DNA of 64,000 bases, taken from contig CAMDBI010000018.1 of NCBI GenBank assembly GCA_945889005.1, forward strand, positions 16,588-80,587, in the 5' to 3' direction. Below are positions 37,983-46,229 of this stretch, in pieces. The DNA comes from Bacteroides fragilis. Lineage in GTDB: Bacteria; Bacteroidota; Bacteroidia; Bacteroidales; DTGW01. The notes under the pieces were generated by a model. It ran no database searches, was not told the origin of the DNA, and worked only from the letters and a program-made list of their open reading frames with translations. Position 1 is the first letter of the stretch. Each line of letters starts with the position of its first letter. The position numbers and the translations under genes were made by a program.

Positions 37983-38735
37983 ATGAAAACAAGCAAAATC
38001 AACCTTTCGCATCTTCACAACGAAGAACACCTACAGTTTGCCACCGAGTTTGCCGACCTTGTAAAGCAGTTTGGCGCCGCAGCACTTAATATTGAGCAAG
38101 TATTTGGCGCCTTCGTTGCCTGTGTAGAACAAGAGCAACAAGCCCTTCAGGTAATACTCAAGAGTGCCACCAGCCAGCAACTGGCCGATGCCGACAACCA
38201 GCGCGACCAGATATTCCGCGGACTGAGCGATGCCCTCAAATCGGCTCTCAACCATTTCGACCCAGCCAAGCACGCTGCCGCTGTTCACTTGAAAATAGCT
38301 TTTGACCAGTATGGCAACATTGCCCGCAAACCCTACGACCAGGAAACAGCCGCCATCAACAAACTGGTGCAGGAGGCCCAAACGACCTACGCCAACGATA
38401 TCAATCTACTCGGTTTGTCCGATTGGATAGCCGAGCTTGCCAATCGCAACCAAGCATTCGACACACTGATGAAAAGTCGCTATACCGAAGATGCCAACAA
38501 AACCGAGCTACGCATGCAGCACGTGCGCACCGACGCCGATGCCTCCTTCCGTGCCATAGCCGACCGCCTCGATGCACTTATGCTCATCAATGGCACCGAA
38601 GCCCACGAGCCATTTGTACGCGAGCTCAACAGCCGCATAGAAAAATACAACAACACCCTCGCCCAACGCAAAGGCCGATTCTCAGCAGCCAAGCAAACAG
38701 CCGAGAATGGAACAGTCGGTACGGCGAAAGTTTGA
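37983..38735 (+). CDS. DUF6261-like helical protein
   Basis: This 250-residue protein is nearly all alpha-helical and polar: INLSHLHNEEHLQFATEFAD, ALNIEQVFGAFVACVEQEQQ, ARKPYDQETAAINKLVQEAQ. It matches what I know of DUF6261, a Bacteroidota family of unknown function often present in several copies. Its base composition is richer in G+C than its neighbours. It is directly downstream of the decayed 42-bp repeat tract. Confidence 0.65.
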   Translation: MKTSKINLSHLHNEEHLQFATEFADLVKQFGAAALNIEQVFGAFVACVEQEQQALQVILKSATSQQLADADNQRDQIFRGLSDALKSALNHFDPAKHAAAVHLKIAFDQYGNIARKPYDQETAAINKLVQEAQTTYANDINLLGLSDWIAELANRNQAFDTLMKSRYTEDANKTELRMQHVRTDADASFRAIADRLDALMLINGTEAHEPFVRELNSRIEKYNNTLAQRKGRFSAAKQTAENGTVGTAKV

Positions 38736-38764
38736 GGGAGAGAAGAAACAGAGGCCAGAGGCCT

Positions 38765-38944
38765 TTAATGATACGGCGTAGTGGGACGATATGCCGAACG
38801 GGGGTTTTTCTTAATGAGTGAGATTTGTTCTTTTACAGCTTTAAAGAAACGAACACCTAAGCCGGTTTGTTTTTCGTTATACCAATCAATATTTTGTTGG
38901 AGATCGTTGTAGACTTCGGCCGCATATATCAATTTAAAATTCAC
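38765..38944 (-). CDS. RelE/ParE-type toxin, C-terminally truncated
   Basis: Read from a GTG at 38944, one base after the antitoxin stop, the frame gives 59 residues: NFKLIYAAEVYNDLQQNIDW, YNEKQTGLGVRFFKAVKEQI and KKNPRSAYRPTTPYH before a stop. The first 45 residues fit ParE. Family members are about 95 long and need the missing C-terminal strands with catalytic or binding residues (normally after KNP). The gene is therefore likely dead as a toxin. Deletion or frameshift beside the convergent DUF6261-like gene is the probable cause. Confidence 0.65.
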   Translation of the reverse strand: MNFKLIYAAEVYNDLQQNIDWYNEKQTGLGVRFFKAVKEQISLIKKNPRSAYRPTTPYH

Positions 38945-38945
38945 A

Positions 38946-39191
38946 CTACAACCGTATTTTGCGTTCTATATCTTCCCAAGTCATAGTGCATTCAGGATGT
39001 TCATCCATACGTTTTAACCGTTGCCTTACAATTTGTTTATATTCTTCAGGAACCTCAATATCGGTGATACTCTTTTCTGTCCAAATCACTTCACCTAGTT
39101 GCTGTTTTTCTTTAGGCGATAATTGTTTTACGATACCAATTACCTGTTTAAAACTGAGCGGTACATTTAACTGGATATATTGTGCATTCAT
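38946..39191 (-). CDS. addiction-module antitoxin partner of the ParE remnant
   Basis: This 81-residue protein (YIQLNVPLSFKQVIGIVKQL, SPKEKQQLGEVIWTE, ending MTWEDIERKIRL) matches the pattern of small antitoxins placed before ParE genes in Bacteroidota: a helix, a SPKEKxxL turn and an acidic C-terminus that wraps the toxin. With the toxin cut short, it may be a relic or a free antitoxin against related toxins. Confidence 0.75.
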   Translation of the reverse strand: MNAQYIQLNVPLSFKQVIGIVKQLSPKEKQQLGEVIWTEKSITDIEVPEEYKQIVRQRLKRMDEHPECTMTWEDIERKIRL

Positions 39192-39383
39192 GTTTTTTAA
39201 TTTTGGACATTAGCAAAATTAAATCATTAAAAGTACGATTTAACATATTCAATCATAGAAATACAAAAAGCAGACATTCGATGGAAAACAATATCATAGC
39301 AAAAGCTAATGAAAATACAAAATCGAAGTGCAGTTGAAGATTTTAAAAACTAATAATTATTATTAATATTGCAAAAAAATGAT

Positions 39384-40247
39384 ATGCAAAACGCTAATAA
39401 CGTAAATTATAACTGGCAAAATAAACTATCGCTTTTTCTTGAGAAATCATGGATTAAAAACACAATAATAACTCTTATAATTTTCAATGCCATAACCCTT
39501 GGTTTGGAAACCAATCCATTTGTTATGAGTAGTTGTGGAGAACTATTGCGAATTTTGGATATAAGCATCCTTACTGTATTTGTTATTGAAATAATATTAA
39601 GAATAATTGCTTTAGGTACTAAATTTTTTAAAGATCCATGGTGCATTTTTGATTTTATAGTAATATTTATATCTCTACTGCCAAATAGTGGTTCATTTTC
39701 TGTATTACGATCACTTAGAGTTTTGCGCGTACTTAGAATTTTCACGCTTATTCCATCTATGAAAAGAGTTATTGGAGCATTGTTATCTGCTGTTCCCGGT
39801 CTTTTGTCTATTGGAATAGTACTACTTATAATTTATTATGTATTTGCAGTTATTGCAACAAAATTATTTGGACCAGCATATCCCGAATGGTTCGGGGATA
39901 TTGGCAATTCATTTTACACATTGTTTCAAGTTATGACTCTCGAAAGTTGGTCAATGGGCATTTCGAGACCTGTAATGACTACCTTTCCATATGCTTGGAT
40001 GTTTTTTGTGCCTTTTGTTTTAATTGCCACATTCACTATGCTCAACTTATTTATTGCAGTAATTGTTAATGCTATGCAGAGTTATTCAGACGATGAAAAC
40101 AATAGAAAAAAATTAGGTATTGAGTCTGAAAACACAAGCATTGATCGTGAAAAAGATTTGAGTTCTGAAATTAGAATGATTAGAAATGAAATAATTGAAC
40201 TCAAACAAATTATCTCGAAATCTATTAATAAAGACCCTGATCGGTAG
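39384..40247 (+). CDS. voltage-gated sodium channel, bacterial NaV type
   Basis: This 287-residue six-helix channel forms homotetramers. S1 is about 24-42, S2 54-75, S3 87-99. S4 carries four gating arginines at R109, R112, R115 and R118 (VLRSLRVLRVLRIF). S5 is about 138-160. The selectivity filter is T185-L-E-S-W-S-M-G192, identical in pattern to sodium-selective NavAb. S6 is about 204-230. A C-terminal coiled coil (SEIRMIRNEIIELKQIISKS) follows, as in NaChBac. ATG 39384 is chosen over an upstream TTG. Sodium selectivity is inferred from the filter. Confidence 0.92.
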   Translation: MQNANNVNYNWQNKLSLFLEKSWIKNTIITLIIFNAITLGLETNPFVMSSCGELLRILDISILTVFVIEIILRIIALGTKFFKDPWCIFDFIVIFISLLPNSGSFSVLRSLRVLRVLRIFTLIPSMKRVIGALLSAVPGLLSIGIVLLIIYYVFAVIATKLFGPAYPEWFGDIGNSFYTLFQVMTLESWSMGISRPVMTTFPYAWMFFVPFVLIATFTMLNLFIAVIVNAMQSYSDDENNRKKLGIESENTSIDREKDLSSEIRMIRNEIIELKQIISKSINKDPDR

Positions 40248-40305
40248 AATTTAATTGAAGCACAGTTGGGTGGTTTAGCGAAAAATTTGAGTTTATTGCA
40301 ATGCC

Positions 40306-41307
40306 CTAAAGAATATGTTCAGATGGATACACCAAATTCCATTGTTTGCGAATGGTGTCCATTATTCGAACTACATCGAGACTTAGTTGGTGTGTAATAA
40401 TACTATTTTCGGTGGTTTTATTTTTCAAATCGGCTATTACCTGTCCAATTTCGTAATGATATCCAGTTCCTTTTCTTTTAAACGAATATTTTTTCTTTTT
40501 CCCCGAATGAGTTCTGAGTACAAAATAGTCGGGCTGATAAAAAAGAGGGATCTCAATATATCCCTCTGTACCATAAATAGTAGCGTGTTGTTTTGCTTGT
40601 GTTTTAAGCGAACTGGTCAGAACAGCCAGTTGACCTTCTGAATATTTGAGTATTATAGCATTTTGTTCGTCGACACCTGTTTTGCCAAAGTATGCTTCTC
40701 CGGCTATGCTTTTGGGATATTGGTTCATTATTAATTGTGAAAGATAAATGCAATAAATACCCAAATCGAGCAAAGCGCCACCCGCCAATTCGCGGTTAAA
40801 CCAACGCTCATTGTCTGTGGTTTGAGACAAAAAACAAAACTGAATATCTATTAAACGAACTTTTCCAATTTTACCGTCTTTGATTAATTCTAACATCTTT
40901 TGAGTGGCTGGGAAAAAAGCTGTCCACATGGCTTCCATAAGGAATAAATTTTTTTCCTTAGCCAAATTGTTCATTTCTTTAACCTCGTACTCGTTTAAGC
41001 CCATTGATTTTTCGCAAAGTACATGTTTCCTGTTAATTAACGAAGCCAAAACATCTCTTTTATGTAAATTGTGGGGAGTAGCAACGTAAACAATATCTAG
41101 CTCTTTGCAAGCTGCAAATTCTTCTAGAGAAGTAAAAACATTTTTAATTTTATATTCTTTGGCAAATTTCTCGCCTTTTTCGAGCGATCGAGAAAGGACA
41201 GCGGTAATCTCTCCTTCTTTCTTGAATAATTTGAGCGTATCTGCCATTTTGTGAGCAATATTGCCGGTTCCGGTAATACCCCAACGTATATTTGCTTTCA
41301 TTGACAT
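40306..41307 (-). CDS. Gfo/Idh/MocA family oxidoreductase
   Basis: This 333-residue NAD(P)-dependent dehydrogenase has the glycine-rich dinucleotide motif GITGTGNIAHKMADTLK at residues 9-25 and the conserved EKSMGLNEYEV, where family members carry the catalytic EKP lysine (here EKS). VDxQFCF-like LIDIQFCFLS and GGALLDLGIYCIYLSQLIM belong to the C-terminal domain. It resembles trans-1,2-dihydrobenzene-1,2-diol dehydrogenase-like members. The substrate, probably a sugar or polyol, is unknown. Confidence 0.88.
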   Translation of the reverse strand: MSMKANIRWGITGTGNIAHKMADTLKLFKKEGEITAVLSRSLEKGEKFAKEYKIKNVFTSLEEFAACKELDIVYVATPHNLHKRDVLASLINRKHVLCEKSMGLNEYEVKEMNNLAKEKNLFLMEAMWTAFFPATQKMLELIKDGKIGKVRLIDIQFCFLSQTTDNERWFNRELAGGALLDLGIYCIYLSQLIMNQYPKSIAGEAYFGKTGVDEQNAIILKYSEGQLAVLTSSLKTQAKQHATIYGTEGYIEIPLFYQPDYFVLRTHSGKKKKYSFKRKGTGYHYEIGQVIADLKNKTTENSIITHQLSLDVVRIMDTIRKQWNLVYPSEHIL

Positions 41308-41456
41308 TACTTGTAAAATTTTGCTTGTAAACTTAATGGATTTAGTTTTTTATTCAATGTGATTTTTAATAAATTATTATTCTTTAACTTTATTATTTTT
41401 GTCAATCCAAGAAAAATCCATTAGGTTTGCACTTCAAATTTAAAAAATTGACTAAA

Positions 41457-42149
41457 ATGAAGTTATTATATTCAGTTTTAATGCTCTGCGTGTTTGCCGC
41501 AGGTTCGATATTTGCAAAGCCGAAAGAAAAAAATACTGAAGTAATGACCGCTTTAGATTCACTTTCGTATTCAATGGGAGTACTTATAGGGCAAAGCATT
41601 AAAGGAGCCGGCGTTTCAGAAATTAATGCCAAAGAATTTTCGAAAGCGATGCTCGATGTTTTAAAAGGTAATACTCCGCTTATTTCGCTCGAAAATGCCA
41701 ATAAATTTGTTGAGCAATTTTTGCAAAAAGCTGCAATGGCAAAGAAGTTAGAGGGTGCAAAAAAAGGAAAAGACTTTTTGGAAGAAAATAAAAAGAAACC
41801 AGGAGTAGTTGTACTTCCTAGCGGTTTGCAATATAAAATATTAAAAGACACCGTAGGAGAAAAACCAAGCGAAAAAGACAAAGTTACTGTTCATTATCAT
41901 GGAACATTGATTGATGGCACTGTATTTGACAGTTCGGTTCAAAGAGGTGAGCCAATTCAATTTCCTGTAAATGGCGTAATAAAAGGTTGGGTTGAGGCAC
42001 TTCAATTAATGTCGCCCGGCTCGAAATGGATTTTATATATTCCTTCGGAACTTGGTTATGGCGAACAAGACATGCAATCGATTCCGGCAAATAGTGTGCT
42101 TATTTTTGAAGTTGAGCTACTTTCTCTCGAAAAATCTATTAATCAGTAA
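41457..42149 (+). CDS. exported FKBP-type peptidyl-prolyl isomerase
   Basis: This 230-residue periplasmic protein has a signal peptide (LLYSVLMLCVFAAGSIFA), an N-terminal dimerisation domain (SYSMGVLIGQSIKGAGVSEI) and a C-terminal FKBP domain (VTVHYHGTLIDGTVFDSSVQ, QFPVNGVIKGWVEALQLM, IPSELGYGEQ). It is the MIP/FkpA arrangement. The signal starts at ATG 41457; a longer reading from 41427 is less likely. A second FKBP gene follows after 19 bases, so they are likely a duplicated pair. Confidence 0.93.
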   Translation: MKLLYSVLMLCVFAAGSIFAKPKEKNTEVMTALDSLSYSMGVLIGQSIKGAGVSEINAKEFSKAMLDVLKGNTPLISLENANKFVEQFLQKAAMAKKLEGAKKGKDFLEENKKKPGVVVLPSGLQYKILKDTVGEKPSEKDKVTVHYHGTLIDGTVFDSSVQRGEPIQFPVNGVIKGWVEALQLMSPGSKWILYIPSELGYGEQDMQSIPANSVLIFEVELLSLEKSINQ

Positions 42150-42168
42150 TTAATTAATATAAATAAAA

Positions 42169-42849
42169 ATGAAAATACAAAAGTTTATTTTTGCTGCGCT
42201 TGCAATCGGTGTAGCATTCTCGTCGTGCAAGACAAGCGGTAGCAAATCTCTTAAAACAGAAATAGATACTGTTAGTTATTATTTAGGAATAGCTATTGGC
42301 AAACAAATGCAGCCATCGGGTATTAGCGGAGTCAACTATGAACTTTTTGCTAAAGGTTTTGAAGAAGCCATTACTCAAAATAAAGACCTAAAACTTACCG
42401 ACGAACAAGTAGGTATGTACCTTCAAACTTATTTTCAAGATCTTCAAATGAAAGAGTCTGAAAAAAATGCAGAAGAAGGCAAAAAATATATGGAAGAAAA
42501 CAAAAAGAAGCCGGGAGTTCAAACAACTCCAAGTGGTTTGCAGTACGAAGTAATTAAACAAGGAACCGGAGCAAAACCAGTTGCCGAAAGTGAAGTTACT
42601 GTTCATTACACAGGAACAACAATCGATGGTAATATTTTCGATAGCTCTATCGAAAGAGGTCAGCCAGCAACTTTTAAGCTTAACGAGGTTATTCCCGGAT
42701 GGACAGAAGGAATTCAGTTGATGTCGGTTGGTTCTAAATTTAAGCTGTACATTCCATCGGAATTGGCTTATGGTGCTAATCCTCAAAGTCCTAAAATTAA
42801 ACCCAATTCAGTTTTGATTTTTGATGTTGAATTACTTGAAGTAAAATAA
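42169..42849 (+). CDS. FKBP-type peptidyl-prolyl isomerase lipoprotein
   Basis: This 226-residue protein shares the plan of the upstream gene but carries a lipobox (AFSSCKTS). The dimerisation domain (SYYLGIAIGKQMQPSGISGV) leads to a FKBP domain (VTVHYTGTTIDGNIFDSSIE, TFKLNEVIPGWTEGIQLMSV, IPSELAYGANPQSPKIKP). It folds envelope proteins while anchored to a membrane. A terminator follows. Confidence 0.93.
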   Translation: MKIQKFIFAALAIGVAFSSCKTSGSKSLKTEIDTVSYYLGIAIGKQMQPSGISGVNYELFAKGFEEAITQNKDLKLTDEQVGMYLQTYFQDLQMKESEKNAEEGKKYMEENKKKPGVQTTPSGLQYEVIKQGTGAKPVAESEVTVHYTGTTIDGNIFDSSIERGQPATFKLNEVIPGWTEGIQLMSVGSKFKLYIPSELAYGANPQSPKIKPNSVLIFDVELLEVK

Positions 42850-42867
42850 TTATTTTTATATTTTTCA

Positions 42868-42898
42868 AAAAATCCCCTTTAAATGAGGGGATTTTTTG
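42868..42898 (+). terminator. intrinsic terminator after the FKBP pair
   Basis: AAAAATCCCCT, a short TTAAATG loop, then AGGGGATTTTTT. It lies about 20 bases after the second FKBP stop codon. Confidence 0.85.
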
Positions 42899-42980
42899 TT
42901 TATATAGTTCTTTAAAAAGATTTTAATTTTTTTAATTTTTGTTTTTTAAATTTGCCGCCTGAAAAAAAACTAAAAATAAT

Positions 42981-44198
42981 ATGATGGACACAAATTTTAT
43001 ATCGATTGAAAAGTATATTGAAAATATACTGATGAATTGGGGGGTACATACTCAAATAGCATATTTGCTTAATATTGTAATTTTGCTTGGTATTATAGTT
43101 TTATTGGCAGTTATTGCCAATTTTATTGTAAAGAAAATAATTGTTAAAATCATTAAACAATGGGTCGATAAGAGCGAAAACGATTGGGACGATATAATAT
43201 ATGAAAAAGGAGTGTTCAATAAGCTATCGCATCTCGCTCCGGCATTGGTTATTATGTATCTGTCGCCATTGGTTTTGCACGAATATGAAAGTTGGATAAA
43301 AGCTATTGAGAAAGCCTGTAGTATCTATATGATTATATCTATTCAAATGGTGTTAATCGCCTTTATTAATGCTTTGCACGAGATATTTCACAAATTGCCA
43401 ATTTCTAAAGGACGTTCGATAAAAGGCTATGTGCAAGTAGTAAAAATATTGGTGTATTTCATTTTCGCAATGCTTATTGTCTCGGCTCTTTTCAATACCA
43501 ACCTTTCAAGTTTGTTTGCCGGATTGGGTGCCATGACTGCGGTTCTTTTATTTGTTTTCAAAGATGCAATTTTGGGACTTATTGCCGGTATACAAATTTC
43601 GGCAAACGATATTCTGAAAATTGGAGATTACATCGAGATGCCCTCCAAAGGTGCCGATGGCGTTGTTATCGACATTTCTTTAAACACAGTTAAAGTTTTG
43701 AATAGCAATAAAACCATAACTCCTATACCTACCTATTCGTTTGTAAACGAATCGTTTCAGAACTGGCGTGGGCTTGAGCTTACAGATGGACGAAGAATAA
43801 AAAGGACTATAAATATCGATATTCGTAGTATATGTTTTTGTCCCCAACCCATTATAGAAAAATGGTCAAAGCATTCATTAACTGAAACCTCGATAAACGA
43901 GCAAACAGACATTTCGACACTAACCAATATGCAACTTTTTAGAGTATATGCCGAAGCTTACCTTAAAAACCACAATGGAATACTGAAAAAAGAGGGCTAT
44001 ACTTTTTTAGTGCGTGAATTGCAGCCCGATGCCAATGGTTTGCCAATCGAAATATTTGTATATACAGTTGAAAAGGTTTTGGCAAGTCACGAGAAAATTC
44101 AAGCAGAGGTATTTGACCACCTATTTGCTGTTATTCCAGAGTTTGGATTGCGTATATTCCAGAACTATACTAATGATCAGTATGGTTGGAATAAATAA
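42981..44198 (+). CDS. MscS-family mechanosensitive channel
   Basis: This 405-residue membrane protein has four or five helices, then the pore helix and beta domain of MscS (LGAMTAVLLFVFKDAILGLI, AGIQISANDILKIGDYIEMP, GVVIDISLNTVKVLNSNKTI). The C-terminal alpha/beta domain reads to EFGLRIFQNYTNDQ. A TAAATTTG box at 42947-42954 is a likely promoter element. It resembles the larger YbdG-type members that gate under osmotic stress. Confidence 0.9.
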   Translation: MMDTNFISIEKYIENILMNWGVHTQIAYLLNIVILLGIIVLLAVIANFIVKKIIVKIIKQWVDKSENDWDDIIYEKGVFNKLSHLAPALVIMYLSPLVLHEYESWIKAIEKACSIYMIISIQMVLIAFINALHEIFHKLPISKGRSIKGYVQVVKILVYFIFAMLIVSALFNTNLSSLFAGLGAMTAVLLFVFKDAILGLIAGIQISANDILKIGDYIEMPSKGADGVVIDISLNTVKVLNSNKTITPIPTYSFVNESFQNWRGLELTDGRRIKRTINIDIRSICFCPQPIIEKWSKHSLTETSINEQTDISTLTNMQLFRVYAEAYLKNHNGILKKEGYTFLVRELQPDANGLPIEIFVYTVEKVLASHEKIQAEVFDHLFAVIPEFGLRIFQNYTNDQYGWNK

Positions 44199-44209
44199 GT
44201 TCTAAATAA

Positions 44210-44241
44210 TTTGCATATTTAAAAATAAAAAAATATATTTG
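44210..44241 (+). promoter_or_regulatory. Bacteroidota-type promoter with no protein gene behind it
   Basis: TTTG (44210-44213) is followed after 20 bases by TATATTTG (44234-44241), a full consensus match. Transcription would start near 44248. The next sizeable gene begins only at 44471, after a terminator. Confidence 0.65.
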
Positions 44242-44247
44242 TTGTCT

Positions 44248-44435
44248 CATTGAATAAACTATGACTCATTGCACCATGCATATTTCAATTACAAGGTGGC
44301 TTTCTGCAACAAAGAAGACAAGCAGAGAGGCAAAGGGAATTGTATGCAGGTTGCTCATTATAAAGCAAATTTAAACAGCATTTGAATATTTAATATTCTC
44401 CCGAAGCCTCTCAGATACCCTGAGGGGCTTTTTTA
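44248..44435 (+). ncRNA. candidate structured small RNA, about 187 bases
   Basis: The unit runs from the promoter at 44210 to the terminator at 44404. The transcript folds on paper into a long imperfect rod: GCACCATGCATATTTCAATT (44271-44290) pairs, with bulges, to AATTGTATGCAGGTTGC (44338-44354). An inner stem CTTTCTGC with GCAGAGAG encloses a 14-base loop. A 37-codon frame from 44261 (MTHCTMHISITRWL) is the only reading frame and looks unlike a protein. Size and rod shape recall 6S RNA, which I cannot confirm. A leader peptide is the other option. Confidence 0.4.
44404..44434 (+). terminator. intrinsic terminator ending the small RNA candidate
   Basis: AAGCCTCTCAG and CTGAGGGGCTT form an 11-bp stem (one G-T pair) around ATACC, followed by a run of T. 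Confidence 0.8.
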
Positions 44436-44470
44436 TTTTCACTTTTCTCAAACAATTAATTCATAGAGCC

Positions 44471-45394
44471 ATGAACAATCAACAAATCAAAACCAACATT
44501 CTTATTCCCGGAGCTATTGCTTTGGGAGGGGTCGTTTTGTTTTCGTCCAAATCGGTATTTGCCAAAATGGCTTATGCTTACAAAGCCGATCCACTTACAG
44601 TACTGTACTTTCGTATGTTATTTGCATTGCCCCTGGCTTTAATTATCGGTTATTACTTCGAAAAACGCAGAGAATGGCAGGGAATCAATACAAGGGATGT
44701 TGTTCTAACTGCATTGATTAGTGTTTTGGGATATTATGTGTCGGCATTGTTCAATTTCTTTGGTCTTTTGTATGTCGAAGCAAGTATTGAACGGCTTATT
44801 TTATTTCTTTATCCAACAATGGTTATTGTGCTTTCGGCTGTATTTGCCAACAAGAAAATATCTTTTTACCAGGTATTGGCTATTAGCGTGTCGTATGCAG
44901 GTTTGTTTATTGCATTTGCCGACAAGTTGATGATCGACAATAGTACCAAGTTTTGGTATGGTGCATTTCTAATACTAATGAGTTCTTTTACGTATGCTAT
45001 ATTTCTTACAATAGCCGATGGGCTTATTAGTCGTATGGGATCTGTGCGTTTTACAACCATAGCAATAGTATCGATGAGTGTATGTATTATTTTACATGTG
45101 ATTATAGTAGGAAAAGCTCAGGTAAGTGGTTTTGATCAACACGTGTATTGGTATTGTCTAATAATGGGTGTTTTTTCGACTGTTATACCTGTGTATATGT
45201 TCAATGCAGCCATCGAAAAATTGGGTTCTTCAAATATTGCAATTGTGAGTTGCTTAGGACCTATCTGTACACTTGCTTTCTCGGCTGCTTTGCTGAGCGA
45301 AAGTGTAAGTGTATATCAGTTAATAGGCACTGTAGTGGTTATCGGTGGAATTCTAATTATTTATTTAAAAAAGAGAAATCATGCAAATACTTGA
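44471..45394 (+). CDS. EamA-family (DMT) transporter
   Basis: This 307-residue protein has ten membrane helices in two EamA repeats. The first holds FRMLFALPLALIIGYYFEK and VEASIERLILFLYPTMVIVL. The second holds AIEKLGSSNIAIVSCLGPIC and LLSESVSVYQLIGTVVVIGG. The drug/metabolite superfamily exports amino acids or metabolites; the substrate here is not predictable. A 42-codon frame overlaps its 3' end. Confidence 0.9.
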   Translation: MNNQQIKTNILIPGAIALGGVVLFSSKSVFAKMAYAYKADPLTVLYFRMLFALPLALIIGYYFEKRREWQGINTRDVVLTALISVLGYYVSALFNFFGLLYVEASIERLILFLYPTMVIVLSAVFANKKISFYQVLAISVSYAGLFIAFADKLMIDNSTKFWYGAFLILMSSFTYAIFLTIADGLISRMGSVRFTTIAIVSMSVCIILHVIIVGKAQVSGFDQHVYWYCLIMGVFSTVIPVYMFNAAIEKLGSSNIAIVSCLGPICTLAFSAALLSESVSVYQLIGTVVVIGGILIIYLKKRNHANT

Positions 45395-45509
45395 AATAAA
45401 AGTCGATCCTGATGAATGGTGGGCTGTTTTCAAAAAGATTTTTTGGTCTGAAGAATTGTGCCATAATGATACTAACGAAGGTACAGACAAGGAAACAGAC
45501 ATCGGATAG
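45381..45509 (+). CDS. possible small protein overlapping the EamA gene end
   Basis: An ATG 14 bases before the end of the EamA gene opens a 42-residue frame: MQILEIKVDPDEWWAVFKKI, FWSEELCHNDTNEGTDKETD, IG. The WWAVFKKIFWSEEL stretch looks amphipathic and the coupling by overlap is typical of operons. It is short and I recognise no family, so it may be chance. Confidence 0.35.
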   Translation: MQILEIKVDPDEWWAVFKKIFWSEELCHNDTNEGTDKETDIG

Positions 45510-45567
45510 TATAAATACCATCTGACAAATAGTATATATACTTCAAAGATCTCGTATTTTCACTTAG

Positions 45568-45596
45568 TTGAACAATTTTGATGTGAAGTATTTTTG
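45568..45596 (+). promoter_or_regulatory. candidate promoter of the 81-residue Cys/His protein
   Basis: TTG (45568-45570), 18 bases, then TATTTTTG (45589-45596). The spacing is one base below the usual range. The start codon follows at 45623. Confidence 0.4.
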
Positions 45597-45622
45597 TAAT
45601 GTAGAAACAAAATACAAGAATA

Positions 45623-45868
45623 ATGAAAACAAAATGCATAACCGGAATTGATGAAGTGATCATGCAGGGTATGTTTTTTTGCCCTTATGGTAAAGATTCT
45701 AGAAATTGTTTCTTTGGTTGGTTACACAAAAAAACTAGTAGCGAAAAGGTTGCTTGGTTCAAAAGCCTTTCGGTGCGCGATAAGCAAGATTTAATGTATT
45801 GCCATATGAAATGCCCATCGAAGGTAAGTGTCAATTATCAGAAAGTAAAGTACTTTCAGAACAATTAA
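45623..45868 (+). CDS. small protein with a C-x8-C-x31-H-x2-C domain
   Basis: This 81-residue protein is all one domain: C20-P-Y-G-K-D-S-R-N-C29, then H61-M-K-C64, with a helical middle (SSEKVAWFKSLSVRDKQDLM). C5 and C60 are extra cysteines. The Cys/Cys/His/Cys set suggests a structural zinc or similar metal site. The C-terminal part of the next gene has the same four residues at the same spacing. I recognise no named family. Soluble and cytosolic. Confidence 0.7.
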   Translation: MKTKCITGIDEVIMQGMFFCPYGKDSRNCFFGWLHKKTSSEKVAWFKSLSVRDKQDLMYCHMKCPSKVSVNYQKVKYFQNN

Positions 45869-45886
45869 TAATAGTTAAAACAAAAA

Positions 45887-45932
45887 AGGAAGCTCGATAC
45901 AAAAGTTTTAGAGCTACTTTTTTCAAACGATA
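45887..45932 (+). terminator. hairpin with T-run after the Cys/His protein
   Basis: AAAAAAGGAAGCTC and GAGCTACTTTTTT form a stem with one A-A mismatch around ATACAAAAGTTTTA, with a T-run on the plus strand. It can act as a terminator in both directions. Confidence 0.55.
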
Positions 45933-45949
45933 TTTTTTTAAATTTTCTC

Positions 45950-45980
45950 ATAGGTTAGTTAGGTTTTATAGGTTAGTTAG
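45950..45980 (+). repeat. 13-bp direct repeat upstream of the pseudo-receiver gene
   Basis: ATAGGTTAGTTAG occurs at 45950-45962 and 45968-45980, an 18-base period. Repeats of this type often bind dimeric regulators. The rest of the 361-base gap (45869-46229) holds two hairpins and no gene. Confidence 0.5.
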
Positions 45981-45989
45981 TAATTTGAA

Positions 45990-46018
45990 TTAAGCCCCGA
46001 GACATCGGGGCTTAATTC
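45990..46018. terminator. perfect hairpin in the same gap
   Basis: TTAAGCCCCGA and TCGGGGCTTAA are perfect complements around GACA. The following sequence (TTCGTTTAT) has only a weak T-run, so termination is likely but not certain. Confidence 0.55.
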
Positions 46019-46229
46019 GTTTATACAGGATAATGCCAATATTGCAGCATTCGAAAATAGTATTTCTACTATGTTTTTGTAGTAAAATCCGAAACCAAAA
46101 ACTTTTTTTTGCCACTAACTTCGATTTTGAAATCTCATACCCTAATAGTTTTTTTACATAGTGTTTTGTGTTGTTGTTCAGTTGAATGCATTTGGGTTTG
46201 TAGCTGTATGGAAGTGGGGCGTAAATAAT

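Noticed and set aside
37687..37992. Hydrophobic repetitive protein on the minus strand of the 42-bp repeats
   Set aside because: It exists only because the repeat period is a multiple of three, its Arg/Val/Leu repeats look artificial, and it would overlap the start of the DUF6261-like gene.
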